Positions 55,098 through 62,581 of a stretch of DNA of 64,000 nt are shown here, in pieces. Location of the stretch: the NCBI RefSeq assembly GCF_048323695.1, contig NZ_JBLWFT010000001.1, positions 620,001-684,000 on the forward strand, read 5' to 3'. This DNA is from Aquisalimonas sp007126095. Lineage in GTDB: Bacteria > Pseudomonadota > Gammaproteobacteria > Nitrococcales > Aquisalimonadaceae. The notes below the pieces were generated by a model. That model was not told where the DNA came from. It ran no database searches and saw only the letters and a program-made list of their open reading frames with translations. Positions within the stretch are counted from its first letter, which is position 1, and every line of letters starts with the position of its first letter. A program made the translations under genes and the position numbers.

Positions 55098-56942
55098 TTA
55101 CGACGCTGTCGCGTACTCCGGCTTCTTGCCCTTGTTCATCATCATGAACCCGACACAGAAGGCCACCCAGAGCAGGAACACGCCGTACCAGATGTTGGCG
55201 CCGCCGGCGACCAGGGCCATGCCGATGAAGCCGGCACCGAGCACGTAGTAGGTCATGGGCAGCAGGGTCTTGCGGATGACATCCCCTTCACGGCCGATCA
55301 AGCCCACGGTGGCGGACGCGGCAACCACGTTGTGCACCGTCACCATGTTGCCGCCAGCACCACCCACGGCCTGCAGCGCCACGACCAGAGAGGCTCCAGC
55401 GGAGCCAAGGCCGATCTGCTCGGCAGTGGAGATCTGGAAGTAGGCGAACATCAGGTTACTGACCGTGTTACTCCCCGCCAGGAAGGCACCGAGACCACCG
55501 ATGAGCGGCGAGAAGATCGGCCACAGACTACCCGTCAGAGCGGCCACGGCCTGTGCCAGCATTTCCGGCATGCTCGCGATCTGAGCCGCGGCACCCATGG
55601 CCACACCGCCTTCCACGGCTGCACGGATGTCAGCCACGTTATCCAGGCCGCCCGGTGCGGAGTTGATGAACACCTGCACCATGGGCACGGCGAAGATCAG
55701 CGCGACGCCTGCGGCGACGATGGTCTTGCCCGCGGTCTTCCAGGCATTGACGTAATTACCGTGGTTCCACATCTGGTGCAGGAAGTAGGTAATCACCGAG
55801 GTCACCAGCAGCATGAAGCCAGGCAGATAGAGAGGCTGGGAGCTCGCGCTGATGTCCGTGCCGAAGATGTTCGGCCAGGACAGGGTCACCGACTGCAGCG
55901 CATCGACAACCGGGTCGATGGTGCGGGTGAGCACCAGCAACACAGCGACAATGACGTACGGCGCCCAGGCCTGCATCTGCGTCAGCTGCGCACCCTCGGC
56001 ACGCTCAGGCTGAGCGTCGTCCTGGAAGCGGCTGATCCACTCCGGCTGCCAGTGCTTCCGGTCCTCGAACTGGAAGGTTTCCTTGGGCATCAGGAAGCCG
56101 GCACGGGCTGCAGGCACCACGATCGCCAGACCGATCAGACCGCCGAGCAGGGACGGGAAGGCCGGCCCCAGCAACGCCGCCACGGCGAAGTAAGGCACCA
56201 CGAAGGCAACGGCAGAGAAGATGGCGAACGGCCATACTTTCAGGCCTTCGGCGAAGGAGCGGTTCTTGCCGAAGAAGCGGGTGAGCATGCCCACCATGAT
56301 CAGCGGCACCATCAGGCCGAGAATGGCGTGGATGCCCGCCACCTGCATACCGATCTGCTCGACGTACTGCATGTGCTCCATGCCGGCCGACTGCAGCATC
56401 CGCTCCGTTACGCTCTGGCCTTCAAGCCCCGCGTTCACCCCGACGAGAATGGGCGTGCCCACGGCACCAAACGACACCGGCGTGGACTGGATGATCATGG
56501 CAGCCACCACGGCCGCCATGGCCGGGAAGCCGAGAGCGACCAGCAGGGGTGCCGCGATCGCCGCCGGCGTACCGAAACCGGACGCCCCCTCGATCAGGCA
56601 GCCGAACAGCCAGGCGATGATGATGGCCTGAATGCGCCGGTCCGGTGAGATGTCGGCGAAGCCGCGCTGGATGGTCGCAATGGCGCCGCTCTCACGCAGC
56701 GTGTAGAGGAGCAGAATCGCCCCGAAAACGATGAACAATATATTCAGGGCAACAACGATGCCGTTGACAGATGCCGCGGCTACGGTCGCGAAGTCGGTAC
56801 CCCAGAAGATCAACGCGATGGCAACAGCCACAATATAGGCAAGCGGCATTGCATGCTTGGCAGGCCATCGCAGGACGACCAGAAATAGCCCCACTGTTGC
56901 CAGTGGCAGCAATGCCAGAATAGCGAGTACACCGAGATTCAT
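55098..56942 (-). CDS. lldP: L-lactate permease
   Basis: The 614-residue protein is a LctP-family (TC 2.A.14) lactate:proton symporter with about 12-14 membrane segments. Typical stretches are FGCLIEGASGFGTPAAIAAPLLVALGFPA and SLWPIFSPLIGGLGAFLAGSNTVSNLMF. The ATG at 56942 gives the family start MNLGVLAILALLPL; the upstream frame is rejected. It is convergent with lutABC, with which it forms the lactate uptake and oxidation module. A PdhR/LldR-like operator lies upstream. Confidence 0.95.
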   Translation of the reverse strand: MNLGVLAILALLPLATVGLFLVVLRWPAKHAMPLAYIVAVAIALIFWGTDFATVAAASVNGIVVALNILFIVFGAILLLYTLRESGAIATIQRGFADISPDRRIQAIIIAWLFGCLIEGASGFGTPAAIAAPLLVALGFPAMAAVVAAMIIQSTPVSFGAVGTPILVGVNAGLEGQSVTERMLQSAGMEHMQYVEQIGMQVAGIHAILGLMVPLIMVGMLTRFFGKNRSFAEGLKVWPFAIFSAVAFVVPYFAVAALLGPAFPSLLGGLIGLAIVVPAARAGFLMPKETFQFEDRKHWQPEWISRFQDDAQPERAEGAQLTQMQAWAPYVIVAVLLVLTRTIDPVVDALQSVTLSWPNIFGTDISASSQPLYLPGFMLLVTSVITYFLHQMWNHGNYVNAWKTAGKTIVAAGVALIFAVPMVQVFINSAPGGLDNVADIRAAVEGGVAMGAAAQIASMPEMLAQAVAALTGSLWPIFSPLIGGLGAFLAGSNTVSNLMFAYFQISTAEQIGLGSAGASLVVALQAVGGAGGNMVTVHNVVAASATVGLIGREGDVIRKTLLPMTYYVLGAGFIGMALVAGGANIWYGVFLLWVAFCVGFMMMNKGKKPEYATAS

Positions 56943-57042
56943 TGGTCTCCCCCCGTCGTGACGGTTTCGGTTTCGGATTGCCGGGCCTTTGCCCGGTGGG
57001 TGACGCAAAGAGCGCTGGATCGAACCAGCTGGTGAATTCCTT

Positions 57043-57056
57043 TTGGTCTTATCAGT
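57043..57056. promoter_or_regulatory. PdhR/LldR-type operator candidate
   Basis: TTGGTCTTATCAGT resembles the TTGGTNNNACCAAT site bound by GntR-family lactate or pyruvate regulators (PdhR/LldR), matching at 12 of 14 positions with two arm changes. It is about 100 bases before the lldP ATG. No such regulator gene is in the window. Confidence 0.4.
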
Positions 57057-57253
57057 CCTGTTCTTGTTTGACGCCCCGACGGTAGCCGATCACGGGGCAA
57101 AACCCTAGACGCAGTGCATCATGGGCGGAAATCCGTTTGCATTTTGTCGCTGAGCTCCATGCTCGCCCGTGGAGTGTGCCGCAAAAGTCCTTGCCTTGTC
57201 TCCACTCCATGATGCATTACCCTGAGGGAGTGGTTGATCCAGCCACGCGACAA

Positions 57254-57348
57254 CGATCCGAAGCGGGGGTGCCTCCGGCCAGGCCGGAGTGCTGAGAAAT
57301 ACCCTTTGAACCTGACCCGGTTCGCACCGGCGTAGGGAAGCTTTGATG
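57254..57348 (+). promoter_or_regulatory. TPP riboswitch (THI element)
   Basis: The conserved core is present in order: GCGGGGGTGCC, a variable GC-rich P3 hairpin, GCTGAGAAATACCC, GAACCTGA, CCGG, and finally GGCGTAGGGAAGCT. It lies about 90 bases before the thiC ATG. The upstream part of the 488-base gap (56943-57253) holds the lldP operator and a weak TTGCCT/CATTAC promoter pair (57191-57220). Confidence 0.95.
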
Positions 57349-57376
57349 ACAGCTCTCATCGAATGCGCTCTCGCTT

Positions 57377-57430
57377 CGTGTTTTCTGCGGCGCCGGCTCA
57401 GGCCGGCATCCAACAGGGACCGAAAACACG
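57377..57430 (+). promoter_or_regulatory. Nested hairpin abutting the thiC start (candidate expression platform)
   Basis: CGTGTTTTC (57377-57385) is the exact inverted repeat of GAAAACACG (57422-57430), which ends immediately before ATG. A GCCGGC/GCCGGC stem and the AGGGA ribosome-site sequence lie inside. Pairing could sequester initiation. Confidence 0.5.
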
Positions 57431-59308
57431 ATGACACACCGTACCTTTTCCTTCGACGCCCAGCCCGACGGGCTGGATCCGGCGATTACCGCCCCGTTCC
57501 CCGGCTCCAGGCGAATCTACATTCAGGGATCGCGCCCGGACCTGCGGGTGCCCATGCGCGAGATCCGGCAGGCCGACACGGTCGGCGACACCGGTCGGGA
57601 AGCCAACCCGCCGCTCACCGTCTACGACACCTCCGGGCCGTACACGGATCCGGACACCCCGGTCGATCTGCGCAAGGGCCTGCCGCCCATCCGTGAGGCG
57701 TGGATTCTCGAGCGGGACGACACGGCACAGCTGCCTGGCCCCTCCTCCGGGTTTGGCCGGGAACGGCTGGCGGACCCCGCCACGGCGGCACTGCGCTTCG
57801 AGCACATTCGCCCGCCCCGTCGGGCCCGCGCCGGTGCGAACGTCTCCCAGATGCACTACGCCCGCCGCGGCATCATCACCCCGGAGATGGAGTACATCGC
57901 CATCCGCGAGAACCAGCAGCGCCAGGAGATCACCGATGAGCGCCTGCTTCAGCGCCACGCCGGTGAAGGCTTCGGCGCGCAGATTCCCGACGAGATCACT
58001 CCGGAGTTCGTGCGCCGGGAAGTAGCCTGCGGCCGCGCAATCATTCCCTGCAACATCAACCACCCGGAACTGGAGCCCATGGCCATCGGCCGCAACTTCC
58101 TGGTGAAGATCAACTGCAACCTGGGCAACTCGGCGGTGACCTCCTGCATCGAGGAGGAAGTGGAGAAGATGGTGCGCGGTATCCGCTGGGGTGGCGACAC
58201 GGTGATGGACCTCTCCACCGGCAAGCACATCCACGAAACGCGCGAGTGGATCCTGCGCAACAGCCCCGTCCCCATCGGAACCGTCCCGATCTATCAAGCC
58301 CTGGAGAAGGTGGACGGCAAGGCCGAGGACCTGACGTGGGAGCTGTTCCGGGACACCCTGATCGAGCAGGCGGAACAGGGCGTGGACTATTTCACCATCC
58401 ACGCGGGCGTGCGGCTGCCCTACGTGCCCATGACCGCGAACAGGCTCACCGGGATCGTCTCACGCGGCGGGTCGATCATGGCCAAATGGTGTCTGGCCCA
58501 TCATCAGGAGAGTTTCCTCTACACTCATTTCGAGAACATCTGCGAAATCATGAAGGCTTACGACGTGGCCTTCTCCCTGGGGGACGGTCTGCGGCCCGGT
58601 TGCATCGCCGATGCCAACGACGAAGCCCAGTTCGCCGAACTGGAGACCCTCGGTGAACTGACCCGGATCGCCTGGCAGCACGACGTGCAGGTGATGATCG
58701 AAGGCCCCGGGCATGTGCCCATGCAGAAGATCAAGGAAAACATGGACAAGGAGCTGTCCATCTGCAACGAGGCGCCCTTCTACACCCTCGGCCCCCTCAC
58801 CACCGATATTGCCCCCGGGTATGACCACATCACTTCGGCAATCGGGGCCGCCCAGATTGGCTGGTACGGCACCGCCATGCTCTGCTACGTCACGCCCAAG
58901 GAGCACCTGGGGCTGCCCAACAAGGAGGACGTGCGCGAGGGGATCGTGGCCTACCGAATCGCGGCCCACGCCGCCGATCTGGCCAAGGGCCACCCGGCGG
59001 CGCAGGTCCGCGACAACGCCCTGTCCAAGGCGCGCTTCGAGTTCCGTTGGGAGGACCAGTTCAACCTCGGGCTCGATCCGGAGCGGGCGCGTGAGTATCA
59101 CGACGAGACCCTGCCGAAGGAGGGTCACAAGGTGGCTCACTTCTGCTCCATGTGCGGGCCGCACTTCTGCTCCATGAAGATCACGCAGGATGTGCGTGCG
59201 TACGCCCGCGAGCACGGGCTGGATACCCGGGAGGCGCTGGACCGGGGCATGGAGGAGAAGGCCGCGGAGTTCCGCGAGTCGGCACACGGGCTGTACCAGC
59301 CGCGATAG
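57431..59308 (+). CDS. thiC: Phosphomethylpyrimidine synthase ThiC
   Basis: The 625-residue radical-SAM enzyme converts AIR to the hydroxymethylpyrimidine phosphate of thiamine. The C-terminal CSMCGPHFCSMKI provides the [4Fe-4S] CxxCx4C site, and the barrel carries VDYFTIHAGVRLPYVP and EGPGHVPMQKIKENMDKEL. Length agrees with E. coli ThiC (631). It is preceded by a TPP riboswitch, so thiamine represses it. It appears monocistronic; the other thi genes are not in the window. Confidence 0.98.
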   Translation: MTHRTFSFDAQPDGLDPAITAPFPGSRRIYIQGSRPDLRVPMREIRQADTVGDTGREANPPLTVYDTSGPYTDPDTPVDLRKGLPPIREAWILERDDTAQLPGPSSGFGRERLADPATAALRFEHIRPPRRARAGANVSQMHYARRGIITPEMEYIAIRENQQRQEITDERLLQRHAGEGFGAQIPDEITPEFVRREVACGRAIIPCNINHPELEPMAIGRNFLVKINCNLGNSAVTSCIEEEVEKMVRGIRWGGDTVMDLSTGKHIHETREWILRNSPVPIGTVPIYQALEKVDGKAEDLTWELFRDTLIEQAEQGVDYFTIHAGVRLPYVPMTANRLTGIVSRGGSIMAKWCLAHHQESFLYTHFENICEIMKAYDVAFSLGDGLRPGCIADANDEAQFAELETLGELTRIAWQHDVQVMIEGPGHVPMQKIKENMDKELSICNEAPFYTLGPLTTDIAPGYDHITSAIGAAQIGWYGTAMLCYVTPKEHLGLPNKEDVREGIVAYRIAAHAADLAKGHPAAQVRDNALSKARFEFRWEDQFNLGLDPERAREYHDETLPKEGHKVAHFCSMCGPHFCSMKITQDVRAYAREHGLDTREALDRGMEEKAAEFRESAHGLYQPR

Positions 59309-59417
59309 GCAGCGGGGACACCACCGCCCGGGGCGTGCTACGCTCGGCTCAGAAGCCGGGATGGGTGCACGCCTCGTGCGGTATACCCCGGCAAACCAAT
59401 GACGAGGAGAATCGACA

Positions 59418-59672
59418 ATGAGTGAAGCCCCTGCACTGCCGGATATCGAGAACGAACCGGAACGGGAAATGGGCAAATGGGCGCTGATGAACGGCGTCAC
59501 CCTGCCGGTCGGCCTGGCATCCTGCGCCGCGTTCGGGTTTTCCGGCTATTACGTCACCACCAACGGCTATGAAGTCACCGGTGCCATCATGCTGGTGAGC
59601 AGCATCATGCTCGGCTGCCATATTGCCGAACTCGCCCGTACCGCTCTTGTGAAGCGCCTCGGAAAAAGCTGA
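59418..59672 (+). CDS. Small two-helix membrane protein
   Basis: I do not recognise this 84-residue protein. It has an acidic N-terminus (EAPALPDIENEPEREMGK), two predicted membrane segments (about 24-44 and 52-70), and a short basic tail (VKRLGKS). A GACGAGGAG site precedes the ATG. It starts a run of small envelope-associated unknown genes. Confidence 0.6.
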   Translation: MSEAPALPDIENEPEREMGKWALMNGVTLPVGLASCAAFGFSGYYVTTNGYEVTGAIMLVSSIMLGCHIAELARTALVKRLGKS

Positions 59673-59806
59673 TATGCAGACATCGGCGACCGTCGCGGGC
59701 GCATCCCGCGGCGCGACGCTGAAACTGCGAACTCCTCCACGCCTCATCCGCCCCCGTCACGCAATACTGAACGCCTGTTCGCTTCCCAGCTATCGAGGAG
59801 CACGGA

Positions 59807-60820
59807 ATGCCATCGCTCAACATTCGTCCGATGCTGGTCACCAGTGCGATTGTGGCCATCAGCGCCTGCAGCACGTCCCCGGGGCCGGACACCGTCGTGG
59901 ATAGACGTGACCTGGACGTCTCCGTGGAGTCCGACGCCCTCCAGTCCACGTCCCTCTCCGCCGAAGCGGTCTACTGGGGAGATGATCGGATCACTCTGCA
60001 GGTCAGCGACGCGTGGGAGGCCGACCACCGCTTCCGCCACCCCATGCTCGCCCAGGTCGCTGAGGCGTGTCGCAATGAGCAGCCCGCCGGACACTGGACC
60101 GTGAGCAAAGCGGAGATCCGGGACGGCGATGGCTCGTCGGGCAAGACGCTGGTGAACTCCGGTTCCGATATTCCGTGGTCCAGCCTGGAGGGCGAAGCAT
60201 TGCCCGGCAGTCTCTCCGGGGACGAGACCCTGCACGTGAGACTGCACTTCAATAACGACCGGGCCGCGGTCAGTGGCGAACGGGAATGGCGGGTCCGGGC
60301 GGGTGGCAACCCGGTGGAAATCAGCGGCGATCTGCAGGCACGCGTGGTTGGCATCAGCGACGTGGTGGGGCGTGCCATGGTGGACGGTGAACTCATGGAG
60401 ACCCGTTACCTGGAAGTGGAGTTGCGGAACTCCGGCAACAACCGCTACACCCTCGACACCAGCCGCAGCGGCGGCGGCATCAACGACGAACTGGTCAGCA
60501 TGAGCAACGGCCAGCAGGATAATGTGCCCGCCGGCAGCCGCAGCCTCGTGGAGGTGCCCATCAACCTGCCCGACCGCGCGGAGCGGCGGTTGAACGGGCC
60601 AACCTCGCTGCAGCGCGTCAGCGTGGAGAGCATGCACGGCTTTCAGTGGAACGGCCCGGATTCGCCGCTCGGGCAGCAGCACGAGCAGGCTGCCAAGCGG
60701 TTCCAGGGCTCGGCCTATCTGGTCCTCCGGGACCACGCAGGGCGCGAACGCACGGGCTTCGCGGATGCCACCATCGTCATGGACAGGCGTGATACCGTAG
60801 ATGACGTTCTCTGCCGCTGA
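59807..60820 (+). CDS. Lipoprotein of unknown function
   Basis: This 337-residue protein has a lipoprotein signal peptide with ISAC (lipobox Cys21) and a beta-rich mature domain: VEISGDLQARVVGISDVVG, YLEVELRNSGNNRYTLDTSRSGGG. I recognise no family. A GAGGAGCACGG ribosome site stands before the ATG. It ends 11 bases before a small membrane-protein gene. Confidence 0.62.
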   Translation: MPSLNIRPMLVTSAIVAISACSTSPGPDTVVDRRDLDVSVESDALQSTSLSAEAVYWGDDRITLQVSDAWEADHRFRHPMLAQVAEACRNEQPAGHWTVSKAEIRDGDGSSGKTLVNSGSDIPWSSLEGEALPGSLSGDETLHVRLHFNNDRAAVSGEREWRVRAGGNPVEISGDLQARVVGISDVVGRAMVDGELMETRYLEVELRNSGNNRYTLDTSRSGGGINDELVSMSNGQQDNVPAGSRSLVEVPINLPDRAERRLNGPTSLQRVSVESMHGFQWNGPDSPLGQQHEQAAKRFQGSAYLVLRDHAGRERTGFADATIVMDRRDTVDDVLCR

Positions 60821-60831
60821 CCCGAATCGCC

Positions 60832-60993
60832 ATGCTTGAAACCGCACTGCTGCTGATCGGCACGATCGTGTTCGTGGTCCTGGGCTGGGCCATGTACGGG
60901 CGTCGTGGTCCCGTGCGCAAGCTGTTGATGGCGGCATCCCTGATTGTGCTCACCGCGCTCGTAGCCATCTCCATGGCCGTAGTGCGCCCCTGA
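60832..60993 (+). CDS. Very small membrane protein (53 residues)
   Basis: This gene is too short for common ORF cut-offs. It starts at ATG 60832, 11 bases after the lipoprotein stop, and encodes two membrane segments (about 4-19 and 32-50) with a short basic loop MYGRRGPVRKLL. It ends 12 bases before the next ORF. No homolog recognised. Confidence 0.5.
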   Translation: MLETALLLIGTIVFVVLGWAMYGRRGPVRKLLMAASLIVLTALVAISMAVVRP

Positions 60994-61005
60994 CCCCGGA
61001 GACCC

Positions 61006-61284
61006 ATGCTGAATCTCGTCCTTGCCGTCATCGCCGCGCTGTCCCTGGGCGCCGCAGCCTACGTCCACAGGCAGCTCCCCTACCGGGTGCCGACGGCGAA
61101 TCACCTGCGCACGGCACGCCTGGTGCTCATCGGCACCGGGATCGTGTTCGGTTGGGTAATGGCGCGTCTGTACGGCGTCATGACGGAGCTGAACATGGTG
61201 CTGGTGTTCGCTGCGTCCGTGGGTATCGTCCACGTTCCCGCTGCCGCTATCCTGTTCGTGAAATCCTACAGCGTCGACGAATAG
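61006..61284 (+). CDS. Small membrane protein with about three segments
   Basis: This 92-residue protein has about three predicted membrane segments (about 4-19, 40-58 and 63-85) with a conserved-looking basic loop PYRVPTANHLRTARL. I do not recognise it. It follows the 53-residue protein after 12 bases and is convergent with the first thioesterase gene. Confidence 0.55.
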   Translation: MLNLVLAVIAALSLGAAAYVHRQLPYRVPTANHLRTARLVLIGTGIVFGWVMARLYGVMTELNMVLVFAASVGIVHVPAAAILFVKSYSVDE

Positions 61285-61294
61285 CGCCCGGCGT

Positions 61295-61750
61295 TCAGGC
61301 CTCATCTGCGGGGCGCGAGAGCAGGAAATGCCCTCTCGCCGTGGCGATGGTGGCGTCCCGGTCCGACTGCCACGTCTCCACGGCCACGTTGGCCACCCGC
61401 TGGCCCTGCCGCCAGACGCGGCAACAGGCGAACGCGTCCTCCGGCCGTCCGGGCCGCAGGTAGTCGATGGAGAAATCCACCACGCGCGGGATCATGGTCG
61501 CCTCCAGCCGCCACAACAGCTGGAATATCGCCGCATGCTCCATGAACGCGCCGACCGCGCCACCATGGAGCGCCGGCATGGCCGGGTTGCCGATATTCTG
61601 CTTCTGGAACGCGAGCCGGAAGATCAGCTCGCCATCGGCATCTTCATGGACCGCAATCCCCAGCATGCGGGCATAGGGGATGAGATCGATGAGCTGCTGG
61701 TAGTCCCTGCTCTGGCGCGCCGCCAGCACCATCTCCCTGAACTCGCTCAC
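61295..61750 (-). CDS. PaaI-type thioesterase
   Basis: The 151-residue hot-dog-fold protein has the GNPAMPALHGGAVGAFMEHAA motif, typical of the PaaI/4HBT thioesterase family. It initiates at GTG 61750, which overlaps the stop of the next gene upstream as GTGA; the longer frame upstream is rejected. Together with its partner it forms a tandem of related thioesterases. The acyl substrate is unknown. Confidence 0.78.
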   Translation of the reverse strand: MSEFREMVLAARQSRDYQQLIDLIPYARMLGIAVHEDADGELIFRLAFQKQNIGNPAMPALHGGAVGAFMEHAAIFQLLWRLEATMIPRVVDFSIDYLRPGRPEDAFACCRVWRQGQRVANVAVETWQSDRDATIATARGHFLLSRPADEA

Positions 61751-62175
61751 GCTCCCGCCTCCTCTGGCGTCCGCAGTACGCTGCTGACGCCGTTGGCAAC
61801 CACATCTCCCGACAGCACATCCACCACCTCGCCATGGACGAATGCGATGGTGGCTGTGAGTCGAGTACACCGCCCGCGCGCCAGCAACCCGGCCGACGCC
61901 GTGGTGGCGGCCAGGTGGTCAATGCGCAGATCCAGTGGCAGCACGGCCTCGCCGGCCTCCACCCAGACAAGCGCGGCGGCGCGGGTCGTCTTGTCCAGCA
62001 GCGTGGTGATGACACCACCGTGGACGTACCCGCTCCAGGGGTTCCCGATGAAGCCATCATTCAGCGGCAGGTAAACGGTCACCAGCCCGCGCTCGGCCAC
62101 CTCGATTTCCAGGCCGGGATGCAGCGGGTCGGCAACGGCGTCCAGCAGCCGCTGTGTGATTGCTGGCGAGGTCAT
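61747..62175 (-). CDS. PaaI-type thioesterase
   Basis: The 142-residue protein has GYVHGGVITTLLDKTTRAAALV, the PaaI/4HBT thioesterase motif with its HGG. It is paralogous to the downstream gene, which it overlaps by 4 bases, suggesting a heteromeric or duplicated pair. It starts 12 bases after the DUF2750 stop. Confidence 0.8.
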   Translation of the reverse strand: MTSPAITQRLLDAVADPLHPGLEIEVAERGLVTVYLPLNDGFIGNPWSGYVHGGVITTLLDKTTRAAALVWVEAGEAVLPLDLRIDHLAATTASAGLLARGRCTRLTATIAFVHGEVVDVLSGDVVANGVSSVLRTPEEAGA

Positions 62176-62187
62176 GGCCAGGAGCGA

Positions 62188-62574
62188 CTACTCGTCTTCG
62201 TCGTCGCGACCGACCACGGTCGCTTCCAGGTCCGCCTGCAGTTCCAGCGGCGGGACTTCCACCCCGTCCAGGTCGGCATTCCAGTCCACACCGGCACGGT
62301 GTCCATCACCTTCCATGCCGGGCAGCCACTGCTCCATGAAGTCCTCCAGCGGCAACGGCTCCGCCACGAACCCCTCCCACTCGCCGCTGGCGCACGCACT
62401 GGCCTCCGTCTCGCTGCTCCAGAACGGCATGACCATGGTGTCGTCGTCGTCGGCTGAAGGCACCATGGCCCAGCCCTCGTCATCACAGAGCCCCCAGACG
62501 AGGCCGTTCTCCACAACGGCCTCGAGAAACGTCTCGTAGGACGCATCCAGGGGCTGATCCCCGATGTCGGTCAT
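62188..62574 (-). CDS. DUF2750 family protein
   Basis: The 128-residue acidic protein matches the pattern of DUF2750: FLEAVVENGLVWGLCDDEGWAMVP, then MPFWSSETEASACASGEWEGF and the C-terminal region. Its function is unknown. It is 7 bases after the chemotaxis receptor and 12 before the thioesterase pair, so it is likely in the same transcript. Confidence 0.75.
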   Translation of the reverse strand: MTDIGDQPLDASYETFLEAVVENGLVWGLCDDEGWAMVPSADDDDTMVMPFWSSETEASACASGEWEGFVAEPLPLEDFMEQWLPGMEGDGHRAGVDWNADLDGVEVPPLELQADLEATVVGRDDEDE

Positions 62575-62581
62575 GTCTGCC

